Positions 8,514 to 17,704 of a stretch of 64,000 nucleotides of DNA are shown here, piece by piece. Positions within the stretch are counted from its first letter, which is position 1, and every line of letters begins with the position of its first letter. The notes beneath the pieces are model-generated. The model did no database searches and was not told the origin of the DNA. It was given only the letters and a program-made list of their open reading frames with translations. This stretch comes from Opacimonas sp014872805 (lineage in GTDB: Bacteria > Pseudomonadota > Gammaproteobacteria > Enterobacterales > Alteromonadaceae). The DNA is taken from positions 310,001 to 374,000 of the forward strand of contig WKFN01000016.1 of assembly GCA_014872805.1 (NCBI GenBank), read 5' to 3'. A program made the translations under genes and the position numbers.

Positions 8514-9413
8514 ATGAAAATCGGATTAGCATTAGGCGCTGGTGCAGCTCGTGGCTGGGCGCATATTGGGATCATTGAAGCACTTGAAGAAATGGGTGTG
8601 CAAATTGATGTCGTCGCCGGATGTTCTATTGGTGCATATGTTGGTTCAGCCTATGCAAGTGGTCATCTAGCAGATCTCAAAGAATGGGCCTGTAGTCTGG
8701 GTGAATGGCAAATATTAACATTACTCGGCGTAGGGATTAATACCGGGGGGATTGCCTCAGGTAAACGAGTGTTTGGAAAGCTAGTGAATGAATTCAGCGT
8801 ACCCAATTTTGCACAAATGCAAAAGCCGTTTGCCGTCACTGCTACGGATATGCACACTGGTCGAGAGGTGGTTTTTAAAGAAGGTGAAATTGGTGAAAGC
8901 ATTCGAGCTTCTTGCGCGATCCCAGGCTTATTTGCACCGGTCCAATACCAAGGTCGTTGGTTAATTGACGGCGCTGTGGTCAATCCTGTACCAGTTAACT
9001 TATGTCGTCAATTAGGTGCAGATGTGGTCATTGCGGTCAATCTTGCTGCCGATTTCCGCCCAGAGATGATTGAAAAATTTAGCGTTGAGCACAGCGAAAG
9101 TCAGCGTAAAACTGATGAGTTTTTAGCGCAAAACACTTCACTACTCCGTTCTTGGTTTTCTCCCGACAAAAGTAAAGAGCAAGACTCTCCACCGGGGATA
9201 ATGAGTGTCATGTCCAGCGCATTGGATATTATGCAAGCACGAGTAACACGCTCAAGACTCGCAGATGATCCTCCTCATATTTTAATCGAACCTCATTTGC
9301 GCAATGTGGGAATATTAGAATTTAATCGTGCTGAAGAACTGATACAAAATGGTCGAGAAGCGGTCGAACGTCTGTCAGAACAAATTGACTATCAGTTAAG
9401 TTACGTTCGTTGA
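8514..9413 (+). CDS. rssA: patatin-like phospholipase, RssA family
   Basis: A 299-residue patatin-domain protein. The oxyanion loop GAGAARGWAHIG lies at residues 8-19, the nucleophile serine in GCSIG at S38, and the dyad aspartate in DGA at D152. The protein closely resembles E. coli RssA (YchK), a patatin family member without a firmly known substrate. It has no signal peptide and should be cytoplasmic or peripheral. An AAGGA site is placed correctly before the ATG, 12 nt after ttcA, so it probably belongs to the same transcript. The next gene converges on it. Confidence 0.9.
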   Translation: MKIGLALGAGAARGWAHIGIIEALEEMGVQIDVVAGCSIGAYVGSAYASGHLADLKEWACSLGEWQILTLLGVGINTGGIASGKRVFGKLVNEFSVPNFAQMQKPFAVTATDMHTGREVVFKEGEIGESIRASCAIPGLFAPVQYQGRWLIDGAVVNPVPVNLCRQLGADVVIAVNLAADFRPEMIEKFSVEHSESQRKTDEFLAQNTSLLRSWFSPDKSKEQDSPPGIMSVMSSALDIMQARVTRSRLADDPPHILIEPHLRNVGILEFNRAEELIQNGREAVERLSEQIDYQLSYVR

Positions 9414-9426
9414 CTAACACTATTCG

Positions 9427-10068
9427 TTATCGTTGTGTCAATGCAGTTATGCGTAACGGCTTTTCGGGAAGTGATAATGTCGTTAAACCTTTGATTTCCT
9501 GAGAATCTATGCGCAATACACCCGCAACAATAGAAACGCCGTCAGCGATTGGTTGCGATAATGACTCATCGCTAAAGTGTATTTGTAAACCGGTCACTTG
9601 AGGCATCATAAATGACATAAAGCCTCCCATTTCATTAAAGAAATTACGGTATTGCGATAGAATGATGTCTAAGTCAGCCCTAGAATAATTCTGTTTTAAC
9701 CACTGTGCAGTCGTTTCAAGCTGTACCGACATATCACATTGATTTTTGGGTTCATCCACCTCAATTCGGACCAACGCGTTAGCCATTTTTAAAGCTTTCT
9801 CAAAGGGTACTGTAAAACGTTGTTCTGGTGTAATCGCTAAAGGTAGAACTTGCTTATCCGTGATGACATCGCCTTTCGTAATCGTGCAAAGAGATTGCTT
9901 CTTTGGCACTTTCAAAAAGCCAAAAGCAAACTGCAACTGCTGCGTATCCTCATTGTCCAGTTTGCGCAAATGACTATAGAGATCTTTATATGCAATTTCT
10001 ATGGTATCTGCATATAGCCAAGGAGACATTAACACCAAGATGATTGGTATAAAAACATTTTTACTCAT
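9427..10068 (-). CDS. DUF2987-type secreted protein of unknown function
   Basis: A protein of about 213 residues. The N-terminal stretch MSKNVFIPIILVLMSPWLYA looks like a signal peptide, so it should be periplasmic or secreted. The following YSHLRKLDN, LQFAFGFLKV and LCTITKGDV stretches resemble the DUF2987 family seen in Vibrio, Shewanella and Alteromonas, as I remember it; no function is established. I chose ATG 10068 because it places the signal peptide at the very start; an upstream in-frame start at 10092 lies deep inside the preceding gene. It overlaps the glucosaminidase gene by 8 bases. Confidence 0.7.
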   Translation of the reverse strand: MSKNVFIPIILVLMSPWLYADTIEIAYKDLYSHLRKLDNEDTQQLQFAFGFLKVPKKQSLCTITKGDVITDKQVLPLAITPEQRFTVPFEKALKMANALVRIEVDEPKNQCDMSVQLETTAQWLKQNYSRADLDIILSQYRNFFNEMGGFMSFMMPQVTGLQIHFSDESLSQPIADGVSIVAGVLRIDSQEIKGLTTLSLPEKPLRITALTQR

Positions 10069-10939
10069 GTAGGAACTCACGGTTAAATTCAAGCATATTT
10101 CTTAACTCATCAATGTATGCGTCGCCACGTTCTGAATACGCTTTTAATCCGCCGATCATAGCATAAGACAAAGCAAAACTATCATCCGACATTTGTCGGG
10201 CGCGAATATCTCGCATCTCACGATATGCTCTGTTGCGATTCAAATTCAATTTATAGCGATACATGGCTTTCGCCAATGAATCAAAACGTGCCACTTCGTG
10301 ATTCATACCTTCAATACGTTGCTTGGGGATAAAACCGCATCCTGTTTGATAGCACCATAATCCAAAAAAATTGTATCCTTTGCGGGCAAAACGCGAAGTA
10401 CCCCACCCCGACTCGTTTGCGGTTTGTATTTGCACTAACGGAGTTGGAATAGGTGCAACACGATGCAGCAGGAGCTTAATCATCTCAGGTTGTGGTGCAT
10501 TTTTTACTCGGTAGGTATGACTCAAATAATTAAATGCAAGTTGTTCAGTGGTACTCAGTGATGGCTTGTTTTGAATAGATATCAAGAATTGGCGCTGGAT
10601 AATAATAATTTGATTAATGCGTTCAGACATTTGCCCAATGTATTCGAAATAAGTCGATTTCTTGCTTTTAACGTCTGGGATTTGTCCAAATTGAGGAATG
10701 GGCTTACCTTGACTAAAATTAGGAACTAATTGAATCTCATAGTCATTGAATACGACACCAAAAGTAGCCTCATTTCCCGCTTTGAGTAATGCGTTTGTAG
10801 TATCTAGGTAGCCAGTCTCAATCGTTTTAATTGGCGTTTGGCTAGTTTTTGGAAGATTAATGAACGGGTAAAGCACACACCAAAGCAATATTGCCCAGAA
10901 TATAACAAGGGCGATTTTATGCCATAAAGGTTTCGTCAT
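10061..10939 (-). CDS. Bax-like glucosaminidase-domain protein
   Basis: A 292-residue protein with one N-terminal membrane anchor (about residues 8-27) and a C-terminal mannosyl-glycoprotein endo-beta-N-acetylglucosaminidase-like domain, as in E. coli Bax. The probable catalytic glutamate is E176 in the NESGWG motif, followed by the RKGYNFFGLWCY stretch typical of GH73-type domains. It is expected to act in the periplasm on peptidoglycan; the activity of Bax proteins is inferred from the domain. It overlaps the upstream membrane protein gene by 23 bases and the downstream gene by 8, suggesting one transcript. Confidence 0.85.
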   Translation of the reverse strand: MTKPLWHKIALVIFWAILLWCVLYPFINLPKTSQTPIKTIETGYLDTTNALLKAGNEATFGVVFNDYEIQLVPNFSQGKPIPQFGQIPDVKSKKSTYFEYIGQMSERINQIIIIQRQFLISIQNKPSLSTTEQLAFNYLSHTYRVKNAPQPEMIKLLLHRVAPIPTPLVQIQTANESGWGTSRFARKGYNFFGLWCYQTGCGFIPKQRIEGMNHEVARFDSLAKAMYRYKLNLNRNRAYREMRDIRARQMSDDSFALSYAMIGGLKAYSERGDAYIDELRNMLEFNREFLHE

Positions 10940-11654
10940 CTTTATGCTCTTCTATTTCATCAATGGGATCGGAAATCTCACCGTAACCAAACAAATCCAT
11001 GTATATTTTTCCTTTTAACACATAAAAAAACGGCACAAAGTACAGTAGCAAAATACCAAAACTCAATACGCTTACAAGCAATGACAGCAACATGACGCCA
11101 AATAAGATTATAAACTGACTTATATAACGATTCACCATTTGCACCGATAACTGAATAGCCGCGATGGGACGCATATGTTTTTCTGCCATCAACGGGAGTA
11201 CAAATCCCGTCGCAAGGTAGAGATACAATCCTGGAATGATTAACAGCATCAGGCCAATACTGGTCAGCAAAGAAATCAGTAAGCCAATCAGTCCCAAAGA
11301 AAATATTCTTGGATAATATGACAAAACATCGACCGGTTTAATCGATTTTTTAGCAGCAGTGCGCAATCCCATAAGTAATAGACCAACCGATAAAGGAGCA
11401 GCAAACACTGTGGCTAGCACCTCAATTTGCATCATCGTATGATCGGGGACATTGAACGGGTCTGTGACTTCAAATACGCTCAGTAGAATCATGGCAAAGA
11501 CCATCAACAGGACCAACGCAATAGTCGCTCCACCGAGGATAGGTAACCAATTACGTATTGTTGTTTGATGGGCAAATTGCAGCAACGCTCTGATGTCAAA
11601 CGCGTATTCGCCACTCAGATTTTTTTGAATAAGTGATGGTTCGTTGTATTGCAT
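10917..11654 (-). CDS. multi-pass membrane protein of unknown function
   Basis: A 245-residue protein with about six hydrophobic helices, a proline/glycine LLIIPGLYLYLATGF loop in the middle and an acidic C-terminal tail. The fold pattern, including the II-PG-YL motif, recalls YciC-like and similar integral membrane proteins, but I cannot assign it to one family. No catalytic motif is visible. It overlaps the Bax-like gene that follows by 23 bases, so the two may act together at the envelope. The ATG at 11654 is the first start in the frame. Confidence 0.75.
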   Translation of the reverse strand: MQYNEPSLIQKNLSGEYAFDIRALLQFAHQTTIRNWLPILGGATIALVLLMVFAMILLSVFEVTDPFNVPDHTMMQIEVLATVFAAPLSVGLLLMGLRTAAKKSIKPVDVLSYYPRIFSLGLIGLLISLLTSIGLMLLIIPGLYLYLATGFVLPLMAEKHMRPIAAIQLSVQMVNRYISQFIILFGVMLLSLLVSVLSFGILLLYFVPFFYVLKGKIYMDLFGYGEISDPIDEIEEHKDDETFMA

Positions 11655-11688
11655 GATTTTTCTTAATATAGCGTGGAGTAACAGTCGC

Positions 11689-12342
11689 CTAAAATAACGA
11701 TACCAGTTCTTGATACAGCAGAGACACTCCCATAAAAATCAGGACTACCCCCATTACTCGATCAATTTGCTGTCGATAACGCTGTAACCAAACATCAATT
11801 TTTGCATTTGATAATAACATACTCAAAACGATAAACCATAATCCCGTCGCAATCGCTAAGTATATGCCGTACATCATTTTTATCGATAATGGTGTCTCAA
11901 ATGACACCACCACAGAGAACAAGGATAAGAAAAACAAAGTAGCTTTGGGATTTAATCCGTTGGTAATAAAGCCAACGCGAAATGCCTGGACAATAGGCAA
12001 TTGCTTGGTCACTTCCTTGTTTACTTCTTCAGACTCAGCTGATGTTTCTTGAGCGGAAGCACGCAAAGCCCCAATGCCAATATAAACAAAGTACCCTGCC
12101 GCAATAAATATCAAGCCTTGATATAACCACGGAGTGGTTTTGATCAGTAGCCCAATACCTAACAGGCTATAGGCTACGTGCAATAAAATGCCGAAACCAA
12201 TGCCAATACTGCACCAAATAGCAACTTTTCGACCATGCGAAATGGCATGTCGCACAACGACTGCAAAATCAGGTCCTGGACTGGCAACAGCAATGAGATG
12301 CACGCCAGCGAGTGTGAAAAATTCCATCCAATACTCAGACAT
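11689..12342 (-). CDS. LysE/RhtB-family amino-acid exporter
   Basis: A 217-residue membrane protein with about six helices. The N-terminal SPGPDFAVVVRHAISHGRK motif is the signature of the LysE/RhtB superfamily, and NPKATLFFLSLF in the middle is a second conserved patch. These proteins export amino acids such as homoserine, threonine or lysine across the inner membrane; the substrate cannot be predicted here. Its ATG lies 8 bases inside the 3' end of the RND permease gene, so it may be read from the same message. Confidence 0.9.
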   Translation of the reverse strand: MSEYWMEFFTLAGVHLIAVASPGPDFAVVVRHAISHGRKVAIWCSIGIGFGILLHVAYSLLGIGLLIKTTPWLYQGLIFIAAGYFVYIGIGALRASAQETSAESEEVNKEVTKQLPIVQAFRVGFITNGLNPKATLFFLSLFSVVVSFETPLSIKMMYGIYLAIATGLWFIVLSMLLSNAKIDVWLQRYRQQIDRVMGVVLIFMGVSLLYQELVSLF

Positions 12343-15300
12343 CGTTGGTCTCTGTTACTGTGTTTTTGTGTTCCTTGGCAAGGAGCATATACAAGGTGGG
12401 TAAAGACAATAAGGTCAACAGTGTACCTAAAAACATTCCCGCGACTAATATAATACCTATACTGTAACGAGCCTCCGCTCCCGCCCCAGTAACTAGTAAT
12501 AAAGGAAGATGACCCAGTACAGTAGCGGCGGTCGTCATTAATACCGGACGCAGTCGAGTTTGAGCCGCTTCGGTAATTGCTTCAAGCTTGGTCGCACCTT
12601 GCCTCTGCATATGTTTCGCAAACTCTACAATCAAGATCCCATTTTTGGCCACCAAACCCACTAACGTAATAAACCCGACCTGAGAGTAAATATTAATGGT
12701 CGTAAAATCCAAAAAAGTGAACATCAACGCAGCGGATAACGCCACGGGTACTGAACCGAGTAAGACCACAAGCGGGTCGCGAAATGAATTAAATTGAATG
12801 GCTAACACCAAAAAGACAAAGACAATAGCTAACATCAGCACATCTTGAAGTTGATTACCGTCACGACGAATTTCTCTCGATTCACCTGCGTAGTCTAGAC
12901 TGTAATCTGACGGAATGATACGCCTGGCAATCTCTTCTAAGCGAGAAAGACCCGCTTCTTTGGTAATGTCTGGTCGGGTGCCAGCAAAGATCCTAAAAGC
13001 ATTTTTTTGTTGGAACTTAGACAGGACACGAGGCCCTACTTCCATCTCAATATTCGCAAAATCAGAGAACGTCACAGTTTGCCCTTGACCAATATTGACA
13101 GGCAATTGCAACACTTGCTCTAAGGAGCGCTGTGATTGCTCTTCCACCATTGGAATAACGCGATATGCCTTACCTAATTGGTCAAATCGATTCACAAAAT
13201 TACCGGATAACAAGGTACTCAATTGCTCGGTAACCTCTGCGACGGTTAAACCGTACTGAGCAATTTTGTTTTTGTCAAAGCGGATCCGTGCCAACGGCAA
13301 ATCAATTTTCAGGTCGGAATCGACGAATAAAAACTCACCGGTCGCGTTGGCTTTAGCGAGGATTTCATCCACATATCGTTGCATATCTGCATGTGAATCG
13401 GTGCTTTGCACCACTAACTCTACAGCAAAATTACCTGCCGTAGGCAATGCCGAATCCAATACCGGAAACGCTTTTAACCCAGGTACAGTGTTAAGTAAAA
13501 AAAATGCATCCCAGTATATATCCTGAATTTTACGTTCACGTTCGTCTGGCTCAACAAACTCCATACCGCCAAAGGTAGCGCCAGGATTCACCAGTTGCCA
13601 CATGAAAGTCGAGCCTTCAATGGTGGATAAGGTATCGACTATGGTGTCCATGTGCTCAACACTGTATGCGAGAGATGCATCAGGCGGCGCTTCAACGATA
13701 ATAGAAATACTGGCCTGATCTTCGGTTGGAGCGAGTTCTTTAAGCGAGATCAAATAAAATGGTACGCTTAAAAAAGAGATAAACACCACCATGAAAATAA
13801 TTTGGTTCCGCCATGTTAAAGACCATTGCAAATAGCCACCATATACTCGTTGCAACCAATCAAAGCGCAGGTTCACCCAGTTAGTCAGTCGTCCTTCTCT
13901 GCCTTGTTCAGGATTGCTGTAGGCGCTCATAATAGGAGATAAGGTAACCGCGACGACGCAAGAGAGAATGACTGCAATGGCAAGAGTGAACGCAAATTCT
14001 TTGAACAGAGCCCCCGTTAACCCACCCAAAATACCAATCGGAGCATAAACAGCGGCCAAGACCACAGTGGTGACCACGACAGGTGCAAAAAGCTGTCGTG
14101 AGCTAATTAAAGCCGCTTCAATGCGCCCCATGCCATTACGCATGTGACGACCGACGTTTTCAACCACAACGATAGCATCATCAACAACTAGACCTACCGA
14201 TAAGACAATGGCAAGAACCGTTAACAGGTTAAGACTGAATCCCATCCAATGAATGGCTGCTAAAGCGCCCAAAATGGAAATTGGGATCGTAACTAACGGC
14301 ACTAATGCTGTACGCAAAGATCCCATCATGAATAACACGACTAAACCAACAATCAGAATGGTTTCGGCTAGAGTGCCTAGGATTTCTGAGAGGGCACTAC
14401 GCATGTACAAGGTACCATCATAGCCGTCTTTAATTTGCATACCCTGTGGTAAAACTTGATTAATTTTGGCAACACGTTGATACACTTCATCGCCAATTTG
14501 AATTTCATTTGCCCCAGGTACAGGCCAGACCGATAGATACAACACCGTATCGTAATCGAGACGCGCTGCATCTTGCCCTTCATCCTCACCTAGCTCAACT
14601 CGAGCAATGTCTTTTAAACGAATGATAGAATCATTGCGCTGAGCCACTACCAATTGTTCGAATTCAAAAGTATCCGCGAGATTGGTGGCGGTAACGAGTG
14701 ATAGGCGCTGTTCATTGTTTTCAATCTGCCCTAAGGTTGCGAGTAAATTATTGGCACGTAAAGCTTGGGCAACTTGTGCTGCACTAATGTTAAGTGCCTG
14801 TAACTGATTCAGATTTAGCCATATGCGCATGGCTGGTGCACGAGCGCCTTCAATACCTACTCTTTGAACACCAGGAATCGTTGATAGTTCGGGTACCACT
14901 TGTCGAGTTAGATAATCCGTCGCTTCGGTACGAGTGATGCGCTCGCCTGCATCGCTAAAATCCACCGTCAAATAAAACACTGCAAATGGCCGATCCGCAC
15001 GGACGACTTGTATAGCAGGGTCTTCTGCTCCAGCAGGTAGTTCAAAACGAATTTGATCAATTCGGGCCGATAATTCGGCTAACGCTTTGGCGCTATCAAC
15101 ATTGAGATTGAGCCAGACGGTGACCCGGCTTAAACCAGGTGTTGTCGCACTGTCCACATAGTCCACACCAGGCACCGCAGAGGCTGCGCGTTCAATAGGA
15201 TCGGTAATAAACCCCTGCACCACTTCTGCCGAAGCACCGATGTATGGTGTGGTGATCTGAATCGAAGCACTGGCAATTTGAGGAAATTGCAACACGGGTA

Positions 15301-15427
15301 TATTGGAATACGCTCTTAAGCCAACCAGGAAAATAGTCAATGAGATAACGATGGCTAAAATCGGTTTGGTAGAAAAAATATCCAACCAACGTTTTTGTAA
15401 AAACGGCTGTAACTCTCTGTGGTTCAT
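12335..15427 (-). CDS. RND efflux transporter permease (HAE1/AcrB type)
   Basis: A 1030-residue inner-membrane proton/drug antiporter of the usual AcrB length and layout: N-terminal helix, large periplasmic domain, helices 2-6 with the GLVVDDAIVVVEN motif that holds the paired aspartates of helix 4, a second periplasmic domain and helices 8-12. It would pump hydrophobic compounds to an outer-membrane channel through the adaptor encoded just upstream. The ATG lies directly next to the adaptor stop. No TolC-type gene is in the window, so the outer-membrane partner is encoded elsewhere. Substrates cannot be told from sequence. Confidence 0.95.
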   Translation of the reverse strand: MNHRELQPFLQKRWLDIFSTKPILAIVISLTIFLVGLRAYSNIPVLQFPQIASASIQITTPYIGASAEVVQGFITDPIERAASAVPGVDYVDSATTPGLSRVTVWLNLNVDSAKALAELSARIDQIRFELPAGAEDPAIQVVRADRPFAVFYLTVDFSDAGERITRTEATDYLTRQVVPELSTIPGVQRVGIEGARAPAMRIWLNLNQLQALNISAAQVAQALRANNLLATLGQIENNEQRLSLVTATNLADTFEFEQLVVAQRNDSIIRLKDIARVELGEDEGQDAARLDYDTVLYLSVWPVPGANEIQIGDEVYQRVAKINQVLPQGMQIKDGYDGTLYMRSALSEILGTLAETILIVGLVVLFMMGSLRTALVPLVTIPISILGALAAIHWMGFSLNLLTVLAIVLSVGLVVDDAIVVVENVGRHMRNGMGRIEAALISSRQLFAPVVVTTVVLAAVYAPIGILGGLTGALFKEFAFTLAIAVILSCVVAVTLSPIMSAYSNPEQGREGRLTNWVNLRFDWLQRVYGGYLQWSLTWRNQIIFMVVFISFLSVPFYLISLKELAPTEDQASISIIVEAPPDASLAYSVEHMDTIVDTLSTIEGSTFMWQLVNPGATFGGMEFVEPDERERKIQDIYWDAFFLLNTVPGLKAFPVLDSALPTAGNFAVELVVQSTDSHADMQRYVDEILAKANATGEFLFVDSDLKIDLPLARIRFDKNKIAQYGLTVAEVTEQLSTLLSGNFVNRFDQLGKAYRVIPMVEEQSQRSLEQVLQLPVNIGQGQTVTFSDFANIEMEVGPRVLSKFQQKNAFRIFAGTRPDITKEAGLSRLEEIARRIIPSDYSLDYAGESREIRRDGNQLQDVLMLAIVFVFLVLAIQFNSFRDPLVVLLGSVPVALSAALMFTFLDFTTINIYSQVGFITLVGLVAKNGILIVEFAKHMQRQGATKLEAITEAAQTRLRPVLMTTAATVLGHLPLLLVTGAGAEARYSIGIILVAGMFLGTLLTLLSLPTLYMLLAKEHKNTVTETNDV

Positions 15428-15429
15428 GG

Positions 15430-16497
15430 TTACTGACCTTGTTGAGCAAGGTTAACTAATATGCCATTGCGCAATTTAAACGCACCGATATTGGCAATCT
15501 GAGTCCCCGCGGGCAAAGACCGTTCAATGAAGCTGTGACGATCACCTTGAGATAACACAACAACGTCTTCACGTTTGGCTCTTAATTTACCGTCTTCATC
15601 TGTATCAAGCACAAACACATAACTGCCTAATGCATCATAGCGCAAGGCGGTATTCGGAATGTCATACGCATCTATCACATTGGGAGATTGCAACTTGACT
15701 TGAACAATCATGCCAGGCACCCATTCGTTGATGTTTTGTAGCTGTGCTCGAATGGGTAAATTACGCGAGATATTATTGATACTAGTGCTTTGTGAAAAAA
15801 CGCTGGCAGGCAACGAGATACTACCATTAGTCACGACGATCGTGTCCTTTAGCCAATCGCGCTTGTTAAGCGGGATTGCAAAATCCACCCACAGCCCCTG
15901 CTCCACATTCACCAGTTCAACTAAGGCGGTGTTAGCATCCACAAATTGCCCCATTTCTAATGAGTGCAAACCTAAACGACCGTTAAATGGAATTTTGATT
16001 TGTTTTTTGGCAATACGGGCTTTAATTGCTTGCGCTTGGGCTTGTGCCACAGCCAATTCTGCTTTAACGCGATCAAGTTGTTGTTGACCGGTTGCGCGTT
16101 GTTCAACTAATTGTTGCGCGCGCTTGACGTCTAAATTTGCTAACTGAATTTGTGCTTTAATAGCATTGAGCTCTGCGACCTCTTGTGCGGCATTAATTTG
16201 CAAGAATACATCGCCACTTTGTACCTGAGCATTACTTGAGAAATTAATTCGGTCAATTATCCCGCTAACTTCAGCTGTCAAAACAACCTGTTGTGGAGCG
16301 AGAATAGTACCAGAAGCCGTATATTGCTGTGCATACTGAGTTGGCTGAAGAGTAAACTGCGTAACCGTCTCACTCGGCTCAGGAAACGACTCACCGAAGG
16401 CGATAGCGGCTTGAATTTGTGAAAGTTTAATGAAACCTAAGGATGCGAATATACCGGCTGCAACAACCAAAGTAATCAGCCATTTTCTGATTTGCAT
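15430..16497 (-). CDS. RND efflux periplasmic adaptor (membrane fusion protein)
   Basis: A 355-residue HlyD/AcrA-type adaptor. An N-terminal signal anchor (about residues 5-25) is followed by a lipoyl-like half, a coiled-coil hairpin rich in A, Q and E (QAQAQAIKARIAKKQ), a second lipoyl half and beta-barrel domains. I chose ATG 16497; the frame continues upstream through a tRNA gene and that part is not coding. Possible regulation: the short inverted repeat ATACG/CGTAT at 16504-16518 lies just before the start. It forms a two-gene unit with the permease. Confidence 0.92.
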   Translation of the reverse strand: MQIRKWLITLVVAAGIFASLGFIKLSQIQAAIAFGESFPEPSETVTQFTLQPTQYAQQYTASGTILAPQQVVLTAEVSGIIDRINFSSNAQVQSGDVFLQINAAQEVAELNAIKAQIQLANLDVKRAQQLVEQRATGQQQLDRVKAELAVAQAQAQAIKARIAKKQIKIPFNGRLGLHSLEMGQFVDANTALVELVNVEQGLWVDFAIPLNKRDWLKDTIVVTNGSISLPASVFSQSTSINNISRNLPIRAQLQNINEWVPGMIVQVKLQSPNVIDAYDIPNTALRYDALGSYVFVLDTDEDGKLRAKREDVVVLSQGDRHSFIERSLPAGTQIANIGAFKLRNGILVNLAQQGQ

Positions 16498-16586
16498 AAT
16501 AAGATACGTGTTCCGTATAAATATGATGTAACTATATACTAAAACAAGAGAAAAAAGATTATTTTTGATGGGTTCAAGAGGAATTT

Positions 16587-16662
16587 TGGAGCGGGTAACG
16601 AGGCTCGAACTCGTGACCTCAACCTTGGCAAGGTTGCGCTCTACCAACTGAGCTACACCCGC
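16587..16662 (-). tRNA. tRNA-Gly (anticodon GCC), copy 1
   Basis: A 76-nt cloverleaf including encoded CCA, read on the minus strand from GCGGGTGTAGCTC to ...CCGCTCCA. The anticodon loop reads TTGCCAA, giving GCC. It is identical base for base to the copy at 16886-16961. It is the last gene of the Gly-Cys-Leu-Gly tRNA operon. Confidence 0.97.
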
Positions 16663-16679
16663 ATACAAAATTTAAATAA

Positions 16680-16766
16680 TGGTGCCCGGGGGCGGACTTG
16701 AACCGCCACGCTCTTACGAGCGAGGGATTTTAAATCCCTTGTGTCTACCAATTTCACCACCCGGGC
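16680..16766 (-). tRNA. tRNA-Leu (anticodon TAA)
   Basis: An 87-nt class II tRNA including CCA, with the long variable arm CGCTCGTAAGAGCG. The acceptor stem is GCCCGGG pairing with CCCGGGC, and the anticodon loop TTTAAAA gives TAA. This corresponds to leuZ in the E. coli glyW-cysT-leuZ operon. Confidence 0.97.
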
Positions 16767-16789
16767 GCACCTAAAAACGCTTTATAGAA

Positions 16790-16864
16790 TGGAGGCGCCG
16801 ACCGGATTCGAACCGGAATAGTACGGATTTGCAATCCGCTGCATCGCCATTCTGCCACAGCGCC
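16790..16864 (-). tRNA. tRNA-Cys (anticodon GCA)
   Basis: A 75-nt tRNA including CCA, acceptor stem GGCGCTG-type with GGCGCC near the 3' end. The anticodon loop TTGCAAA gives GCA. It corresponds to cysT in E. coli and sits in the same order next to pgsA. Confidence 0.97.
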
Positions 16865-16885
16865 ATATTGTACCAAACGTTAATT

Positions 16886-16961
16886 TGGAGCGGGTAACGA
16901 GGCTCGAACTCGTGACCTCAACCTTGGCAAGGTTGCGCTCTACCAACTGAGCTACACCCGC
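16886..16961 (-). tRNA. tRNA-Gly (anticodon GCC), copy 2
   Basis: A 76-nt tRNA including CCA, identical to the copy at 16587-16662. It is the first gene after the operon promoter and corresponds by position to E. coli glyW. Confidence 0.97.
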
Positions 16962-17001
16962 ATCAATGTCGAATCATGTGACTCATCAATTGAGTGCGTG
17001 C

Positions 17002-17029
17002 ATTCTACCTTTCACAGCAAAACTGTCAA
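17002..17029 (-). promoter_or_regulatory. sigma-70 promoter of the tRNA operon
   Basis: On the minus strand a perfect -35 TTGACA (17024-17029) is followed by a 16-nt spacer and a -10 TAGAAT (17002-17007), then the GC-rich discriminator GCACGCAC that is typical of stringently controlled stable-RNA promoters. It lies about 40 nt before the first tRNA-Gly. Confidence 0.85.
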
Positions 17030-17053
17030 CAAGAAAACGTGATTTTTTTGCAG

Positions 17054-17095
17054 TTTGGCTAAAAAAATGAAACGAATGAGGGTATTTTAGCCAAA
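17054..17095. repeat. 11-bp inverted repeat between pgsA and the tRNA operon
   Basis: TTTGGCTAAAA (17054-17064) is repeated exactly in inverted form as TTTTAGCCAAA (17085-17095), with 20 nt between. It follows the pgsA stop on the minus strand. No T run follows on that strand, so a role as pgsA terminator is possible but weak. Confidence 0.5.
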
Positions 17096-17124
17096 ACGTT
17101 GATTTATGCATCACTCGCCCTGTT

Positions 17125-17685
17125 TTACTGTGTTAATGTTGACCAACCCGCTCGTGCGTATTCCCACATCGACCATACAGACAATATCGCAGCTATGTAT
17201 AAAAGGCCATAACCCAGTGTCACCCAATACAGAGGAAAACCCATGAAAGATTCTAATCCAGACAATAGACCAATCAACGCTAACATTTGCGCAGTGGTTT
17301 TTAATTTACCTAACATACTGACTTTGACTTTATCGGTTGCGCCTTTTTGACTCATCCAATCGCGTAAGGCAGACACAAATATCTCTCTAGCCAGAATGAC
17401 CATTGCAGGAATTGTGATCCACAAAGTGGCATAGGTATGAGTAATCATGATTAATGCGACGGTCACTATGAGTTTATCAGCGACGGGATCTAAGAATGCC
17501 CCAAAAGGCGAACTTTGCTGGAGTTTTCTGGCCAAATATCCATCGAACCAGTCAGTGATCGCAGCCAACCAAAATACAAACGCCGCGAGTTCATGTGCAT
17601 ATTGGATATCCAAAAAATAAATCGTCACAAAGATTGGGATCAAAGCTACTCGAAAGAGAGTCAACATGTTAGGGATGGTCATCAT
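17125..17685 (-). CDS. pgsA: CDP-diacylglycerol-glycerol-3-phosphate 3-phosphatidyltransferase
   Basis: A 186-residue inner-membrane CDP-alcohol phosphatidyltransferase. The family motif D-G-x2-A-R-x8-G-x3-D-x3-D is complete in DGYLARKLQQSSPFGAFLDP plus the following VAD. It makes phosphatidylglycerolphosphate, the committed step towards phosphatidylglycerol and cardiolipin. About five membrane helices are visible. Two ATG codons lie side by side (17685 and 17682). The gene follows uvrC by 19 nt, and the uvrY-uvrC-pgsA-tRNA order matches E. coli. Confidence 0.96.
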   Translation of the reverse strand: MMTIPNMLTLFRVALIPIFVTIYFLDIQYAHELAAFVFWLAAITDWFDGYLARKLQQSSPFGAFLDPVADKLIVTVALIMITHTYATLWITIPAMVILAREIFVSALRDWMSQKGATDKVKVSMLGKLKTTAQMLALIGLLSGLESFMGFPLYWVTLGYGLLYIAAILSVWSMWEYARAGWSTLTQ

Positions 17686-17704
17686 GACGATTACTGCGTA
17701 TTAC

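Noticed and set aside
16498..16668. N-terminal extension of the RND adaptor by 57 codons
   Set aside because: The extension is the translation of tRNA-Gly (AGVAQLVER) and its spacer; the signal anchor begins at ATG 16497.
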